Below are positions 17,243 through 27,400 of a stretch of 38,080 bases of DNA, one piece after another. A program made the translations under genes and the position numbers. Location of the stretch: contig NCKC01000028.1 of the NCBI GenBank assembly GCA_002282715.1, positions 1 to 38,080 on the forward strand, given 5' to 3'. Origin of the DNA: Halothiobacillus sp. 15-55-196. GTDB taxonomy: Bacteria > Pseudomonadota > Gammaproteobacteria > Halothiobacillales > Halothiobacillaceae. The notes beneath the pieces were generated by a model that worked only from the letters and a program-made list of their open reading frames with translations, did not search any database and had not been told where the DNA came from. Each line of letters opens with the position of its first letter. The first letter of the stretch is position 1.

Positions 17243-18636
17243 GACCGACCCTCCACGCCCGCTGCATCCCTCACACCAGCAAGCAACGAACCAAAGATAG
17301 CGTTTACCTCTTGAGCATCAATGACCGCAAGCCGCCCTTGCAACGAGCGTAGCCCAGCGAAACTCCGGTGCCAGTTCACCGCCCACGGATAGTGTGGGGC
17401 ACCATCGTCGGCCTCGTCGAAGTTCCATCCTTCGACCAAATCACCAACACGCCATTTCCCGTCTTTATCAGGCGCCAGCCCAACTGCATCAGGCTTTGGT
17501 GGTGCAATCTCGTCGTAGAGCGTATCGCTAAAAATACCATAGGCGTGTTCACGCAAGCCTTCGAGATAACTCACGCGATCCATCTCTGGCACAACAGCGC
17601 CAACGATTTTCAAGCGTTCGCGGATTTCTTCAGCCACGTGGGCACGTTGCCACTGCTCGAACAACATCCGGTATCCGTTCCAAGTTTGCTCGCCTTCCAG
17701 AGCAAACAGCAGGATCAGATTGGCACCCATCTCGGTGATACAGGCGGACGCGATTTCGTCGATGCCAGAACGTGAGTCGATCAGCACCACATCGGGCTGA
17801 ATTCCTGCCTCCAACGCCTGCAACAACCGTCCTAGCCGGGCAGACCAGATTTCACGCGTTCCGTCTGCCTGCACCTTCGGCATCCAGACACGCCCCAGCT
17901 TGGCGATGTACTCGCCATGTTCAGCGCCATGCGCTGGTATGACATGAATTTCGCCGTCATGCGAGAGATTGCTGGTGGCGATCATACTATCGAAAACTGC
18001 ATCTCCGTTGTCCACCAAATCCTCGACCAGCCAGTCGGTAATGCCGTACATAGGCTGGCGTTCCGGGGGCAGCAAGGCAGAGGACAGTCCGGGCGACTCC
18101 AGATCGAGGTCAAGCACCAGCACCCGCTTGCCCGCCTGCGCGAGGCTCCATGCCGTTGCCGCCAGTGCCGTGGATCGGCCTACGCCGCCCTTGATGGAAA
18201 AAAACACGATGCGCGGTGCGCCTGTGGTTTCTGGTGCGATACGAGCCCAATTGGCTTCAGTTGCCAGCCGATCCACTACCCACACCTTGCTGAACCCGTC
18301 GATCGAATAGCTGGCCGCCCCTTCGATAGCTTGCTCCAGATTTTTTTCGAAAAGAATTTCGGCACTTTTCGGATAGGCGTGCTTACCCAAACGTCGCATC
18401 AAGTTTGAAGCAAGTTCATTCCACAAAGGGCGCAATTCACTTTCTTTGATCCGCTCCGGCAAGATTAGACGCACGCGCCCGTTGAGATCTCGATTGACAA
18501 GCAACCAATCGTCTTGATTGCTCAGTAGGTCATTCAGGGAGCCGCTATGAGCTCCCAGCCAATCCTGAACTGCCGGCAAAATTAGATCAAAGGTCGGAAT
18601 TGGCTCAGGGAATAGTTCAAAGAGCTTCTTTATCAT
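17239..18636 (-). CDS. ParA/MinD-like ATPase with altered P-loop and N-terminal extension
   Basis: This is a 465-residue protein. Residues 1-140 form an unrecognised N-terminal domain. Residues from about 141 match the MinD/ParA/SRP-type deviant Walker ATPases: FFSIKGGVGRSTALAATAWS, then LVLDLDLESPGLSS with the family's DxDxxxPG pattern at 176-183, and VVLIDSRSGIDEIA as Walker B/switch II. The signature lysine Lys149 is kept, but the usual GK[ST] lysine is Arg154. This subgroup normally has KGGxGKT/S, so ATP handling may be slow or regulatory. Stop and start overlap both neighbours by four bases. Together with the HEPN-like protein and the second ATPase it forms a coupled trio. A sensor or signalling role in defence is inferred; plasmid partition is unlikely because no ParB or centromere is seen. 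Confidence 0.8.
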   Translation of the reverse strand: MIKKLFELFPEPIPTFDLILPAVQDWLGAHSGSLNDLLSNQDDWLLVNRDLNGRVRLILPERIKESELRPLWNELASNLMRRLGKHAYPKSAEILFEKNLEQAIEGAASYSIDGFSKVWVVDRLATEANWARIAPETTGAPRIVFFSIKGGVGRSTALAATAWSLAQAGKRVLVLDLDLESPGLSSALLPPERQPMYGITDWLVEDLVDNGDAVFDSMIATSNLSHDGEIHVIPAHGAEHGEYIAKLGRVWMPKVQADGTREIWSARLGRLLQALEAGIQPDVVLIDSRSGIDEIASACITEMGANLILLFALEGEQTWNGYRMLFEQWQRAHVAEEIRERLKIVGAVVPEMDRVSYLEGLREHAYGIFSDTLYDEIAPPKPDAVGLAPDKDGKWRVGDLVEGWNFDEADDGAPHYPWAVNWHRSFAGLRSLQGRLAVIDAQEVNAIFGSLLAGVRDAAGVEGRS

Positions 18637-19052
18637 ATCAGCAACCCCTCGCGTCGTGCTTTCTTTATGAGTTCGCGAATAACGGTTGTACCGGCTTGAT
18701 GCCTCTGCGCCCGCGCTTGGTTGAAGTTAGACTGAGCGGCGTAGCGGTCAGAAACGTCCCAGTCGAGGAAGGGATTAGTGAGAGGCAGGACGTACCCACT
18801 TCCCTGCTTATGGCCACTCCGGTAGCTCTCGAACCGCTCCCAAATATTGTTGGCATGTTTCCAGTCGTTTCTGTCGACAGGACTTCCCGTCCCCGCGTCG
18901 ACCGACATGCTGAACTGCTGCATCAGCCGTTTCAATCCACACTCGGCCGCCATGCCATACAGGTGATCGGCATTAGCCCAGCGCTGCGCCTGGAGCAAGC
19001 ACTCGGCATCGTCCCAGTGACGATCGTGCGCATCAAGAAAATCCGCTTTCAC
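18633..19052 (-). CDS. HEPN-like helical protein
   Basis: This is a small (139-residue), mostly helical protein starting at GTG with AGGAGAGG upstream. The N-terminal half (WDDAECLLQAQRWANADHLYG then AAECGLKRLM, residues 13-44) resembles HEPN/nucleotidyltransferase-substrate type helices. These often accompany toxins or defence effectors. A canonical RNase Rx4-6H motif is not seen, so it may be an inactive or structural HEPN. It lies 11 bp after the methyltransferase gene and overlaps the ParA-like gene (ATGA). The family assignment rests on pattern only. Confidence 0.55.
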   Translation of the reverse strand: MKADFLDAHDRHWDDAECLLQAQRWANADHLYGMAAECGLKRLMQQFSMSVDAGTGSPVDRNDWKHANNIWERFESYRSGHKQGSGYVLPLTNPFLDWDVSDRYAAQSNFNQARAQRHQAGTTVIRELIKKARREGLLI

Positions 19053-19063
19053 TCTATCCTCTC

Positions 19064-22000
19064 CTATTCGCCGAAGCGCAGATTCTTGAGACGCGCACCC
19101 AATACCTCGGCGGCAGCGCGCACCTCGGGTTCAGGCGCTTTACGCTCGATGAAGGCCAGCATGTCCACCAGCAGGGAGCGGACTTCCATGAAGTCAGCCA
19201 TCTCAGATCGCAGTTGTTCGACGATAACTTGCGCCTCGGTGTCCTTAAGCAGTTGCTGCAAGGCAATGATGAGTTGTCCCAGCCGGGTCACGCCGATCTC
19301 GGTGGCATCGGTCAGATCGCGCGAAGCGTATTCGCTGACGCGCTTCAAGCGTGCGTTGTTGGGCCGCATGTCGCCCATCACGCGGGTGTAATCCGTCACG
19401 CGGAAAGCCTTGGCAAAGTTCTGGTAGTTGTCCAGCTTGGCCGCGCCTGCGGTTTCCATGTCCATCATCCGCAGTACAAAGCGTTCGATGCCGGTGAGGC
19501 GCCCCCACGCGTCGGCGGTGAGGCCCTCGGGAACGAGCAGGCCGGATGCGGTTTCCGCTGCCTGTTGGACGATTTCGTCCACCACGGTCACTTCGCCGCG
19601 CGCACGCGGACGCAGGGCAAAGGCGGTGACATCGTCATCGCCGATGCGGGTGTACGCGGTCAGCACCTTGAGCGCCGCCGCGTAACCGGCCATCTGCAAG
19701 TCGGAGTCGCCCCATACTGGTTCGCCGTGGTGGACGGCAACGGTATCGTTCAGGTGCATCATGGTTTCGATCTGGCGCGCCACTTCCTGCCGCACGGCGG
19801 GTAGCAGGCGCTGCTTGAAGCCGGTGCGCTCGCCAGCCGCGCGCTTCTTGAGCATCAAGATGACAGTGCCCTGGACGTAGCCGCCTTTCTTGAGCTCAGA
19901 TGTGGTTTCGGTGGCGATGTACCACGCCGCCACGACTTGCAGCCCCGCCGCCCAGAAGATGCCGATTAGGTCGCCCCAGACGGCGGTGTCCTGATGGGTA
20001 AACATCACGCACTGCATGCCGTTGTCAGGCATGTGATCGGCCATTGCTTTGTAGGCGGCGACCATGCCGCGCCTGAAGTCCTCACCGGAGCCTTTGACCG
20101 CTAGCGCGCGGCGTGAGTCCCACACCCAGTCATCGAAAGGTTTGGGCGGGTTCTTGCGCAGCCAGGCGATGAAGAACTCCGCGATCTCGTGGTAGCTCAC
20201 CGCATCGGCATACGGTGGGTCCGTGATCCAGAATTCGGCGTCGTGCTGGAGCGTGGAGGCTTCCTTGTTGTTGACGGTCAGGTTACCCGCGATGCTGCTT
20301 GCTGAATCGGTGAGGAACAGGTAGTTCTGCCCGGTGACGAATGAGCGAACGCCGTAGAAGTAGTTGGTGTTGTAGGCTTGGTTGTAGAAAGTCTGCGTAA
20401 TCGACTCGCGCGCGGCCCCGGTGCCATAGCGGCACAGCTTGCTCGACCAATCCAGCATCTTGGCCAGCGATAGACACAATGCGGGTTGGACGTCGGTGGG
20501 CATCCTTTGGATTTGCTCATGCACAAAGGCGGCTACGAGAATCTGACGAGGGCTGAACAGGTGGTGCCAGTGCGTCCAGCCACGCGTCCGAATGGGCTCG
20601 TCGGTCTTGTCGCCCGGCTCGATGGCCATGTCCGGTACTAGGCCTTGCTCTTGCCAGCGGCTTAGGCTTTCAGTGACAAGCTGCTCCACCCGTTTCTCGC
20701 GCTCAAGATCGGCGGCGGTGGGGGCGGCAAACCAGGTGTCCTGACGGCCCGCATCCAGCGTTTCCTGGCTGATCCACTGGATTGCGTACAGGCGCTCCTG
20801 AAAGATGTCGTCCGGGCGCGGCTTGAAGTCGGACTTTTCCCAGCGGCGTAGGCGATTGCCCGTCACTCCATCGGCCTGCCTAAAGTCGCCACGCAGCGTC
20901 TTGATGGGCGTGCGATAGGTCTTTTCGTCCAGCGTATAGACCATGTCGCCGTCCTGAACCGTGCCCTGATTGGCAGTCGTCGCTTCCTTGTCCGAAACGC
21001 CACTGACAATCTCAATGTCGAACCGCTTGTTGCGGTGATCCGGCTTCAAGCGAGCGATGACATTCCGACTTTTGGAAATCACCCACGAGGGGGACAGAGG
21101 AACCATCCATCCCGTTTCCGGGCAACGCGCTTCGAGGCACCAGAGGTACGCCTTGGCACGATTCCCATCTGCATCGTGCTCAATACCCAGCTCGGTGATG
21201 CGCTGGTTGACAGCCTTCGCCAAGATGGATTGGGCCTGCGAAATTTCCTCACGCCGTTTGCTGGGCGCGCCGATGATTTCTGCACTGCCCCAGGTCAACA
21301 TGCAGGCGATGGGGTTGAGGTCGGAGGCGTAGGAGTCGCAGCCAATACGCGCAGCCTCGAACGGGATGGAGCCACCACCCGAGAAGGTGTCGCCCACGCG
21401 CGGACGATGGCCGTAGCGTAGGATGCCCAGTTGCTCCACCAGCTCTGAGATAGATCTCACGTTCACGCCCAAATGAGCGTAGTGGCGATTGACCTCTGCC
21501 CAAACTGGGGCATACAGCCATTCCTGATCCAACTCTTCCGGACGCTTGCCGAGACTGGCTTTTTCCTCGTAGCTAGCACAGGTGGCCAGCAACTTGCGAT
21601 AGATCACCAGCTTCTCGTCGTCACTCAGGCTGCGCTGCCAGCGCAGAGAGATGCCTTCTGCATCCGCATCAAGTGGAAAGCGCATCCAGCGAACATCTCC
21701 ACCTGTGACATCACCTCGCCTGAGCGTGGCCTTAAAGTAGTCCCACGGATTTTCGAGTTGGATTCGCGCGGCAATCTCGGCTGGCGATACGGCGTTGCCG
21801 ATCAACGCACGGCGCGCCAAGCCCTCGTCGTCGAAGGCCATGAGTTTTTCAAATAGGGCGAGGTCTGCTTCCGCATCAGTGGTCGGGGGAAGCAGGCTGG
21901 CCAACACAATGGCACGCACTAGAATTAGCGGCTTACGGCCTTTCCAATACGACCCCAGGCCAGTCAACGTCTGGCTTTGCACCGAAGTCCGCTCCTGCTG

Positions 22001-22099
22001 TGCCTCAAACGACACTTTCTGGGCTGGGAAAACTGTTTCGATCAGCGCAGGCGCATCTTTCAGGGCCAATCGAGTGAGGAGGATTGTTGTTCTTTGCAT
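19064..22099 (-). CDS. DUF1156-type adenine-specific DNA methyltransferase
   Basis: This 1011-residue enzyme of the COG1743/DUF1156 group probably methylates adenine in host DNA to mark self. The N-terminal DUF1156 domain is visible (LIETVFPAQKVSFEAQQERT and YWKGRKPLILVRAIVLASLLP). The SAM-binding motif I is GDTFSGGGSIPFEAA with Asp237. The catalytic motif IV is DPPY at 627-630. The order motif I before motif IV with a long insertion containing RCPETGWMVPL matches this family. The ATG at 22099 is preferred over a TTG at 22117, since GAGGA is suitably placed before it. It follows darG by 14 bp. In this system it would be the modification component, with the ATPases and helicase performing restriction. 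Confidence 0.9.
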   Translation of the reverse strand: MQRTTILLTRLALKDAPALIETVFPAQKVSFEAQQERTSVQSQTLTGLGSYWKGRKPLILVRAIVLASLLPPTTDAEADLALFEKLMAFDDEGLARRALIGNAVSPAEIAARIQLENPWDYFKATLRRGDVTGGDVRWMRFPLDADAEGISLRWQRSLSDDEKLVIYRKLLATCASYEEKASLGKRPEELDQEWLYAPVWAEVNRHYAHLGVNVRSISELVEQLGILRYGHRPRVGDTFSGGGSIPFEAARIGCDSYASDLNPIACMLTWGSAEIIGAPSKRREEISQAQSILAKAVNQRITELGIEHDADGNRAKAYLWCLEARCPETGWMVPLSPSWVISKSRNVIARLKPDHRNKRFDIEIVSGVSDKEATTANQGTVQDGDMVYTLDEKTYRTPIKTLRGDFRQADGVTGNRLRRWEKSDFKPRPDDIFQERLYAIQWISQETLDAGRQDTWFAAPTAADLEREKRVEQLVTESLSRWQEQGLVPDMAIEPGDKTDEPIRTRGWTHWHHLFSPRQILVAAFVHEQIQRMPTDVQPALCLSLAKMLDWSSKLCRYGTGAARESITQTFYNQAYNTNYFYGVRSFVTGQNYLFLTDSASSIAGNLTVNNKEASTLQHDAEFWITDPPYADAVSYHEIAEFFIAWLRKNPPKPFDDWVWDSRRALAVKGSGEDFRRGMVAAYKAMADHMPDNGMQCVMFTHQDTAVWGDLIGIFWAAGLQVVAAWYIATETTSELKKGGYVQGTVILMLKKRAAGERTGFKQRLLPAVRQEVARQIETMMHLNDTVAVHHGEPVWGDSDLQMAGYAAALKVLTAYTRIGDDDVTAFALRPRARGEVTVVDEIVQQAAETASGLLVPEGLTADAWGRLTGIERFVLRMMDMETAGAAKLDNYQNFAKAFRVTDYTRVMGDMRPNNARLKRVSEYASRDLTDATEIGVTRLGQLIIALQQLLKDTEAQVIVEQLRSEMADFMEVRSLLVDMLAFIERKAPEPEVRAAAEVLGARLKNLRFGE

Positions 22100-22113
22100 T
22101 CCCTGATGAATCC

Positions 22114-23172
22114 TCAATGGGCCGAAGCTACGTCAGGCGACAACCAGCCTTGAGAGCGCAACCGCTCTTCGGCAATGGCAAGCTGGCGGGGTGTGAATTG
22201 CCGCTTGCGTACATTCCAGTCATAGACTTGGCGTTCCACACTCTCGTGCTGTGTAGCCCCCTCGCGTCTCATTACCCAATGCACTGTGGCCAAGAGTTCT
22301 AGCCCGTAAGGCGACTCGAAGCCCTCGACCAGCTTGGTTACGCGCTCGAAGCGGGCGCGGCTGATGTCGTGCTGATCCAGATAACCCTTAGCGTCGATCA
22401 CCGCACCGGGTACCAGGGTAAGTGGCTTGTCCGGCGCATCGCCGCCGTCGGCATAACCCGCGATCAAATGGCCTTCCACCGCCTTCAGTACATGGCGCAG
22501 GTTCTCTGCATAAGGGCCGTAGTGATGCTTGACGTACTGGAGTCGCAGCGGCTCACCAGCCTCCTGCATGAAGTACATCAGCTTGTGTACTTCCAGCAGC
22601 GTGACAAAGGGGTCAAGCAGGCCACCAAGATAGCGCTGCATCAGTTCCACCAAGGCGGCGCGGCCCGCCGTCATTTTGGGCACCTCGCGCACATGCGCCA
22701 TCTTGTCGTTGGCCGGAGCGCCCTTGGGCTCAAACACCAGTACGCGTACCTCGGCAAGCTCTGCCAGCGCGCGCTCGATGCGTGGTCGCACCTCGTTCCA
22801 GTCCAGCCCGCCCAGGCCTGCGCCCAGCGGCGGGATGGCGATGGAGCGAATGCCCTTGTCGCGGATGACATTGACCAGATCGACAAGGCCCACATCGATG
22901 TCTTCAATACGGCTCTTGCCGCGCCAGTGGCGCTTGGTCGGGAAGTTGATGATGAAGCGCGGCAATGTGAGCTGCCCCGTCTCAAAAACGAACATACGAC
23001 CAGGCTGCACGGCTTCGCGTTTGCAGGCGGCCTCGTAAGCCTTAAAGTTTTCGGGGTAGACGTTCTTGAACTGCAAGGCGATGCCACGCCCCATCACGCC
23101 GACGCAATTAACGGTGTTGACCAGTGCGTCGGCCTCACACTGAAGGATGTCGCCCGAGGTGTACTCAATCAT
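22114..23172 (-). CDS. darG: DarG antitoxin: macrodomain DNA ADP-ribosyl glycohydrolase
   Basis: This 352-residue antitoxin partner of DarT removes ADP-ribose from thymidine in DNA and also binds the toxin. The N-terminal macrodomain (1-155) has GDILQCEADALVNTVNCVGV, GRGIALQFK and the PPLGAGLGGLDW loop. Lys80 in NFPTKRHWR matches the catalytic lysine known in the Thermus DarG enzyme. The C-terminal domain (about 170-345, with LEVHKLMYFMQEAGEPLRL and HYGPYAENLRHVL) corresponds to the DarT-binding part. It is translated 17 bp after darT and 14 bp before the methyltransferase gene, inside the larger operon instead of as a free-standing toxin-antitoxin pair. The start has AGAGGAG upstream. Confidence 0.93.
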   Translation of the reverse strand: MIEYTSGDILQCEADALVNTVNCVGVMGRGIALQFKNVYPENFKAYEAACKREAVQPGRMFVFETGQLTLPRFIINFPTKRHWRGKSRIEDIDVGLVDLVNVIRDKGIRSIAIPPLGAGLGGLDWNEVRPRIERALAELAEVRVLVFEPKGAPANDKMAHVREVPKMTAGRAALVELMQRYLGGLLDPFVTLLEVHKLMYFMQEAGEPLRLQYVKHHYGPYAENLRHVLKAVEGHLIAGYADGGDAPDKPLTLVPGAVIDAKGYLDQHDISRARFERVTKLVEGFESPYGLELLATVHWVMRREGATQHESVERQVYDWNVRKRQFTPRQLAIAEERLRSQGWLSPDVASAH

Positions 23173-23189
23173 GGCTGTGCTCCTCTCAT

Positions 23190-23834
23190 TTAGTAATACC
23201 AGTCCGGGCGCACTTCGACCGGAGGCCGGTGTCCTTGCGGCGGAAGAGCGTTGACGACTTGTCGATAGACGGTGGCCGACTGCACGCCGATGCGTTCGAC
23301 CAAATGCCAGGGGAAGTGCTGCTCCAACAGGAACTCGGCTTGTTTGCCTTCCTTTAACCCACCACGCCAGTCTGTCGCCTGTACCGCAGTCCAGTTGATT
23401 TCACCAAGACGCGCCAAGTCATTGCGGTCTTCAAAAAAATACGATCCGGCGTTTGATAGCGTGAATGCCCAGCGAGCGGGTTGCGCGTTGGCCCAGGCCA
23501 CAACTGCGCCCAAATCCGCTTGCAAGTGGATGATGGACGCTTGCCCACCTTGGTAAGCCAGTTCTGCGTTGCGTCGGTGGATCAAATAAAGCATCACGGA
23601 TCGCGGGCAGAAGTAAAACGGCACACAGGCACCGACGAACAAGCCGGGATGACTTGTAAGCTGAAGCTCAGTCAAACGACGCTGCTTGATGTGGTTCATC
23701 CCAATCATCGTTCCGCCCAGCGCCTGCGCTTGAACCATTGCGTCCGACACGAGGCCACCTGCCGCCACGATGGAGGGCAGACGATCTACGTGGGCAATGT
23801 GGTAGATCTTCGGCTGCGGGGGCACGGCGTTCAT
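23190..23834 (-). CDS. darT: DarT toxin: DNA thymidine ADP-ribosyltransferase (DUF4433)
   Basis: This 214-residue toxin uses NAD+ to ADP-ribosylate thymidine in single-stranded DNA, blocking replication. DarTG pairs are known to abort phage infection. Features include the N-terminal IYHIAHVDRLPSIVAAGGL with the NAD-contacting His12, the NHIKQRRL segment with Arg52/Arg53, and VPFYFCPRSVMLYLI. Glu167 in GKQAEFLLEQ is the expected catalytic glutamate. Length and motif order fit an intact enzyme. The ATG overlaps the stop of the DUF3780 gene (ATGA), so toxin synthesis is tied to the defence operon. Confidence 0.92.
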   Translation of the reverse strand: MNAVPPQPKIYHIAHVDRLPSIVAAGGLVSDAMVQAQALGGTMIGMNHIKQRRLTELQLTSHPGLFVGACVPFYFCPRSVMLYLIHRRNAELAYQGGQASIIHLQADLGAVVAWANAQPARWAFTLSNAGSYFFEDRNDLARLGEINWTAVQATDWRGGLKEGKQAEFLLEQHFPWHLVERIGVQSATVYRQVVNALPPQGHRPPVEVRPDWYY

Positions 23835-24457
23835 GGCGCTTCGTCTCCGAACAGTCCTAATGAGGCCTGGGCAACTTCTTGTTCCGGCTTGCTGCGTCGG
23901 GCGCGAGGAGCGAGCAGTTCACTCTGCGCCACATCGCCCAAGGCGTGTTTGAGCGCTGCGCGCCAGCCCTTGCCCTCATCCATCACAGCGCCGGTGCTCA
24001 TGGCCGTCATGCCAAACAGCCACCAGCGTTCCTCCGGGCGCAGCGCCAACCAGTTGCGCACGGCGACTGGAATCTTCTCCATCTCCATCTGCTCAACAGC
24101 CCAAGCCAGTACGCACAATTCCTTGCCGAGCAAGCGATCCACAGGGTTGTCGCCGACCTTCCACGCACCGGGCTTGATGTCATGCGCTGCTAGACGAGCA
24201 TTGAAGGCTCGTTGAACTTCGGCGCGGATGGCGGTCCAGCGCGGTCGATCCAGCAGAACGCGGTCAATCACCGCGTTGTCGTTGCTTGCGGTTTGCAAGC
24301 CGAGGTATTCGCTGATCTGAACTTTGCCTGTGCTTGACTTGGGAATGATGATCTTGAAGTGATGCGGATCAGAAGTCGCAGGCACACCAAAACCCAGCGT
24401 GTGCAGCACTTGCGCACGCGCTTTGGGCGATGGTGTGCTGTCTGCGGCTTTGGCCAT
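23831..24457 (-). CDS. DUF3780-like protein of a DNA modification/defence system
   Basis: This 208-residue cytosolic protein matches what I know of DUF3780, which habitually neighbours DUF499 ATPases and DUF1156 methyltransferases. Visible segments are LGFGVPATSDPHHFKIIIPKS near the N-terminus, WTAIRAEVQRAFNARL, and GKELCVLAWAVEQ followed by PEERWWLFGMTA. The function is unknown. The ATG at 24457 is chosen because the AAGAGGA sequence sits properly before it; an ATG six bases earlier overlaps the DUF499 stop and is too close to that site. The C-terminus is charged (RARRSKPEQEV). Confidence 0.75.
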   Translation of the reverse strand: MAKAADSTPSPKARAQVLHTLGFGVPATSDPHHFKIIIPKSSTGKVQISEYLGLQTASNDNAVIDRVLLDRPRWTAIRAEVQRAFNARLAAHDIKPGAWKVGDNPVDRLLGKELCVLAWAVEQMEMEKIPVAVRNWLALRPEERWWLFGMTAMSTGAVMDEGKGWRAALKHALGDVAQSELLAPRARRSKPEQEVAQASLGLFGDEAP

Positions 24458-24459
24458 CC

Positions 24460-27400
24460 TCATTCCTCTTGATTAATGTCGCCGGGCTTCAGTTCGATTC
24501 CGGCGAGCTTGGCGAACTCTTTGAGTGCAAAGCCGGTATCGAAGACGATGCCGTCGGCAATGGCGATATTGAGCGGGGCGTCTGGTTCCTTAAGTACATC
24601 GCGCAGGCTGTCGACGACGCCTTCAATGATGGCGGCGGTGACTTCGCGCTCCTGGAAGCGCACGGTTACGGTGTTCTCGCCCTCACCGATTTCGACGCGC
24701 ACCCCCTTGAAGCGTATGGCAGGCTGATCGCGGAAGCGGTTGATGACACTGAAGACCCGGTCAGTGGTGTCAAGGGCAACACGCTTGCCTTGCAGGCGTG
24801 CGGGCTTACTCTCAACAATCTGCACCGTCTTGTCGCTGCTGGCTGGGATATGGAAGTCAGCTGTTTTATTTGCCTCGCCCGCGCGGGCGAACACCAGCAG
24901 GCGGCAACTTGCTGAACCGATCTCGAACGGTACGTCGTAGCGGGCGCCGTCCTTAGGGTTGGAGCCGTCCAGAGTGTAGTAGATGTCAGCGTGCGGCGTG
25001 GCTGCCAGGGTGACACGGCGCTTGTCTGCGGATGGTTCGACCTGATGACGGACCTTGAGGTCGGCAAGCCAGCGAGTAGCCGCTGCACTTTCATAATGGC
25101 CAGTTGCGTCCTTCACCCAGAAGTACAAGGTGCCTTCGGTCGAGCTGAAGTTGTCCAAGTCCTCGATCTTGTTGTCCTTGTCGGAAACGTCGGCCTTGGT
25201 CGACCAATAGACGACCGGACTATCACCTGCGTGGCGTGGCGTGAGGCTCAACACCGTCTCGCCGGTGTCTGGCTTGACGTTGATGATAGACACATTGACG
25301 GTAGCCTTATCCTTTGGGAATGGCCCCTTCTCGATGTAGCCGTCCTCGCCCAAGCGCCAGCGACCTTGTTTCAAAGCCTCGGCTTTGAGCGTATCTAGGC
25401 CACTGGCACCCGGCATCCAAGGCCAGATTGATAGGCACTTGGCGCGTGTAGCGACGTCCTTCCAAGGGGTGCGACGGTTGTCTTTGCCAGACGGCCACAG
25501 GTACTCCTCGGCCTGAGCGAAGCATTCGTCGAAGTTATCTTTGCTAAGCTCACTCACCAGCTTATAGTCTGCGCGTGGGCTAGCCAAAAGTTTTTCGATC
25601 TGGATTTCGGCGGATTGATCACCTTGGCCAATTTTAAGGCCTTGGTCGATACTGACCTTTCCAAGCTTGTTATCACCATCTAACGGATCGTTCACGGGAA
25701 TATAGAGACAATTATAGGCAGCCGATAGTGCCTTGCCGAATCGGTCTTCCGATTCTTCAAAGCGATTGCGGGCTTCCTCGAACAAGGTGTCGCCAGATTT
25801 GAGGCGCTTGTGGATCTGCTCGATGGCGTACAGCTCGCGCAACCGCTCTTCGACCGCGTCGGCCAGCAGGCTGTCCTGACCGCTCAATACCAGCAGGTTG
25901 TTCTTCTCCTGTTGGTAGTCGAAGAAGTTTTGCAATTCACTGGGCGGCACCTTGCCATCCGGCTTGATGACGATCAACGTGCGTGGGCCACCGAGCTTGA
26001 GATCATCCAGCCGGGGCAGCACCCGCACGTCCTGATAGGCGATCTTGCTGACCGGTGCGAGGATGCCTGAAAGTCGATTGATGAGCGCCTGATCGACCTT
26101 CGGTTGAGGAATGTCCTTGGCGCTGCGCTCAACCTGTCGCGATAGGTTCTCAGTTTCCTTGATGAAGAAACGTTGATCTTCACGATGCAGGTACCACGCC
26201 GATTCGCGCAGGCGCTGCATGGCCTGCAGAAATTCGTCGGGCTTGCGCTGGGGCGCGGCAAGGAACTCGATCAGTTCACTTTCCGTCAGTCCGATACGCC
26301 CCCCTACAGCGCGGGACAGGCTGGATGACAGTAGCAAGGTCATCAGCTGCTGTGCGGCGTCGCCCGCCAGGTCGGCATCGATGTGCTCTGAAATGGCGTT
26401 GCCCGCATCGGCGATATCGCGCGTCACCGCTGGCATCAGCTTGGGTGCAATACGCTCGATCTCGTCCTTGACCTGCTCGTCGTTCAAGTTGAGATGCTGT
26501 GTGCCGATCAGGAAGATGTCGTCGGCTTCTCGCTCGTCAACACTCTTGAGCAGTCGCGCAGTGAACTGCATCAGGCCACGGGTCTGACGGAAGCCTTCGT
26601 TCTCCTTGAACAGCGCGACGAGGTGCTTGAATGAGGGATGGAAGGGATAGGTTTCCCGCACCTGCTCGGCGATCTGCTCAATGCTGCTGGCGACGATGTA
26701 ACCACCATCCTCAGCCCTCTTGATCTGTTGTGCGTACTCCTCGGCGATGTCAGAGATGACTCGCTCGTCCGGTAGCTCGTTGATCAGGCGCTTCTTCAGA
26801 ATTTCGTAGATTTCGTTGCCCGCTAGTTGCACCGGCGTGATGGTCATCGCCTGGCGACGGGTTTCCTGCTGCAGGTTGGAGATGGCGTCGGCCAGCGCCT
26901 TAGTCTGGGCCTTGTAGCTGCCCGACAAGTTGGCGACCACGATGGCGCAGTTGGGCAGCTCTAGCGCTGCGCTCATCAGGCTGGAGAGGCTATAGACCGC
27001 CATGTTGGCCAGCGTGCCCTGACCGAATACCTGCGTACTAGCGTTGTCGAGATAGGGCGGCAGTTCGTCAAGCAGGATCAGCGTCGGCTTGTCGCCAATT
27101 ATTTCCTTCCACTGACGTCGATCGACGGCCTTGGGGCCATTAGCCCAGTAGGGCTTGATGGCTTCGGCTGCACCAAGCTGGGTCGCAATCTCGCCCCAGA
27201 TGAAGTTATCGGGGTTGTTGCGGCCGTTGAACGCGGCAATACGCGCTTGCCCAAAATCGACGCGTGAAGCCAAGTCTGCTGGCAGAACGTTCTTGCGCAG
27301 ATGCGGATGGCGTGCCAGAAGGCCCAGCGCGATCATCATGTGCGTCTTACCGCCACCCATCGCTTGGGTCAGCTCAAACACAGCCTGATCTGACTTGCCG

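Noticed and set aside
17239..18636. Plasmid partition ParA
   Set aside because: No ParB gene or centromere-type repeats, an unusual N-terminal domain, and tight coupling to defence genes.
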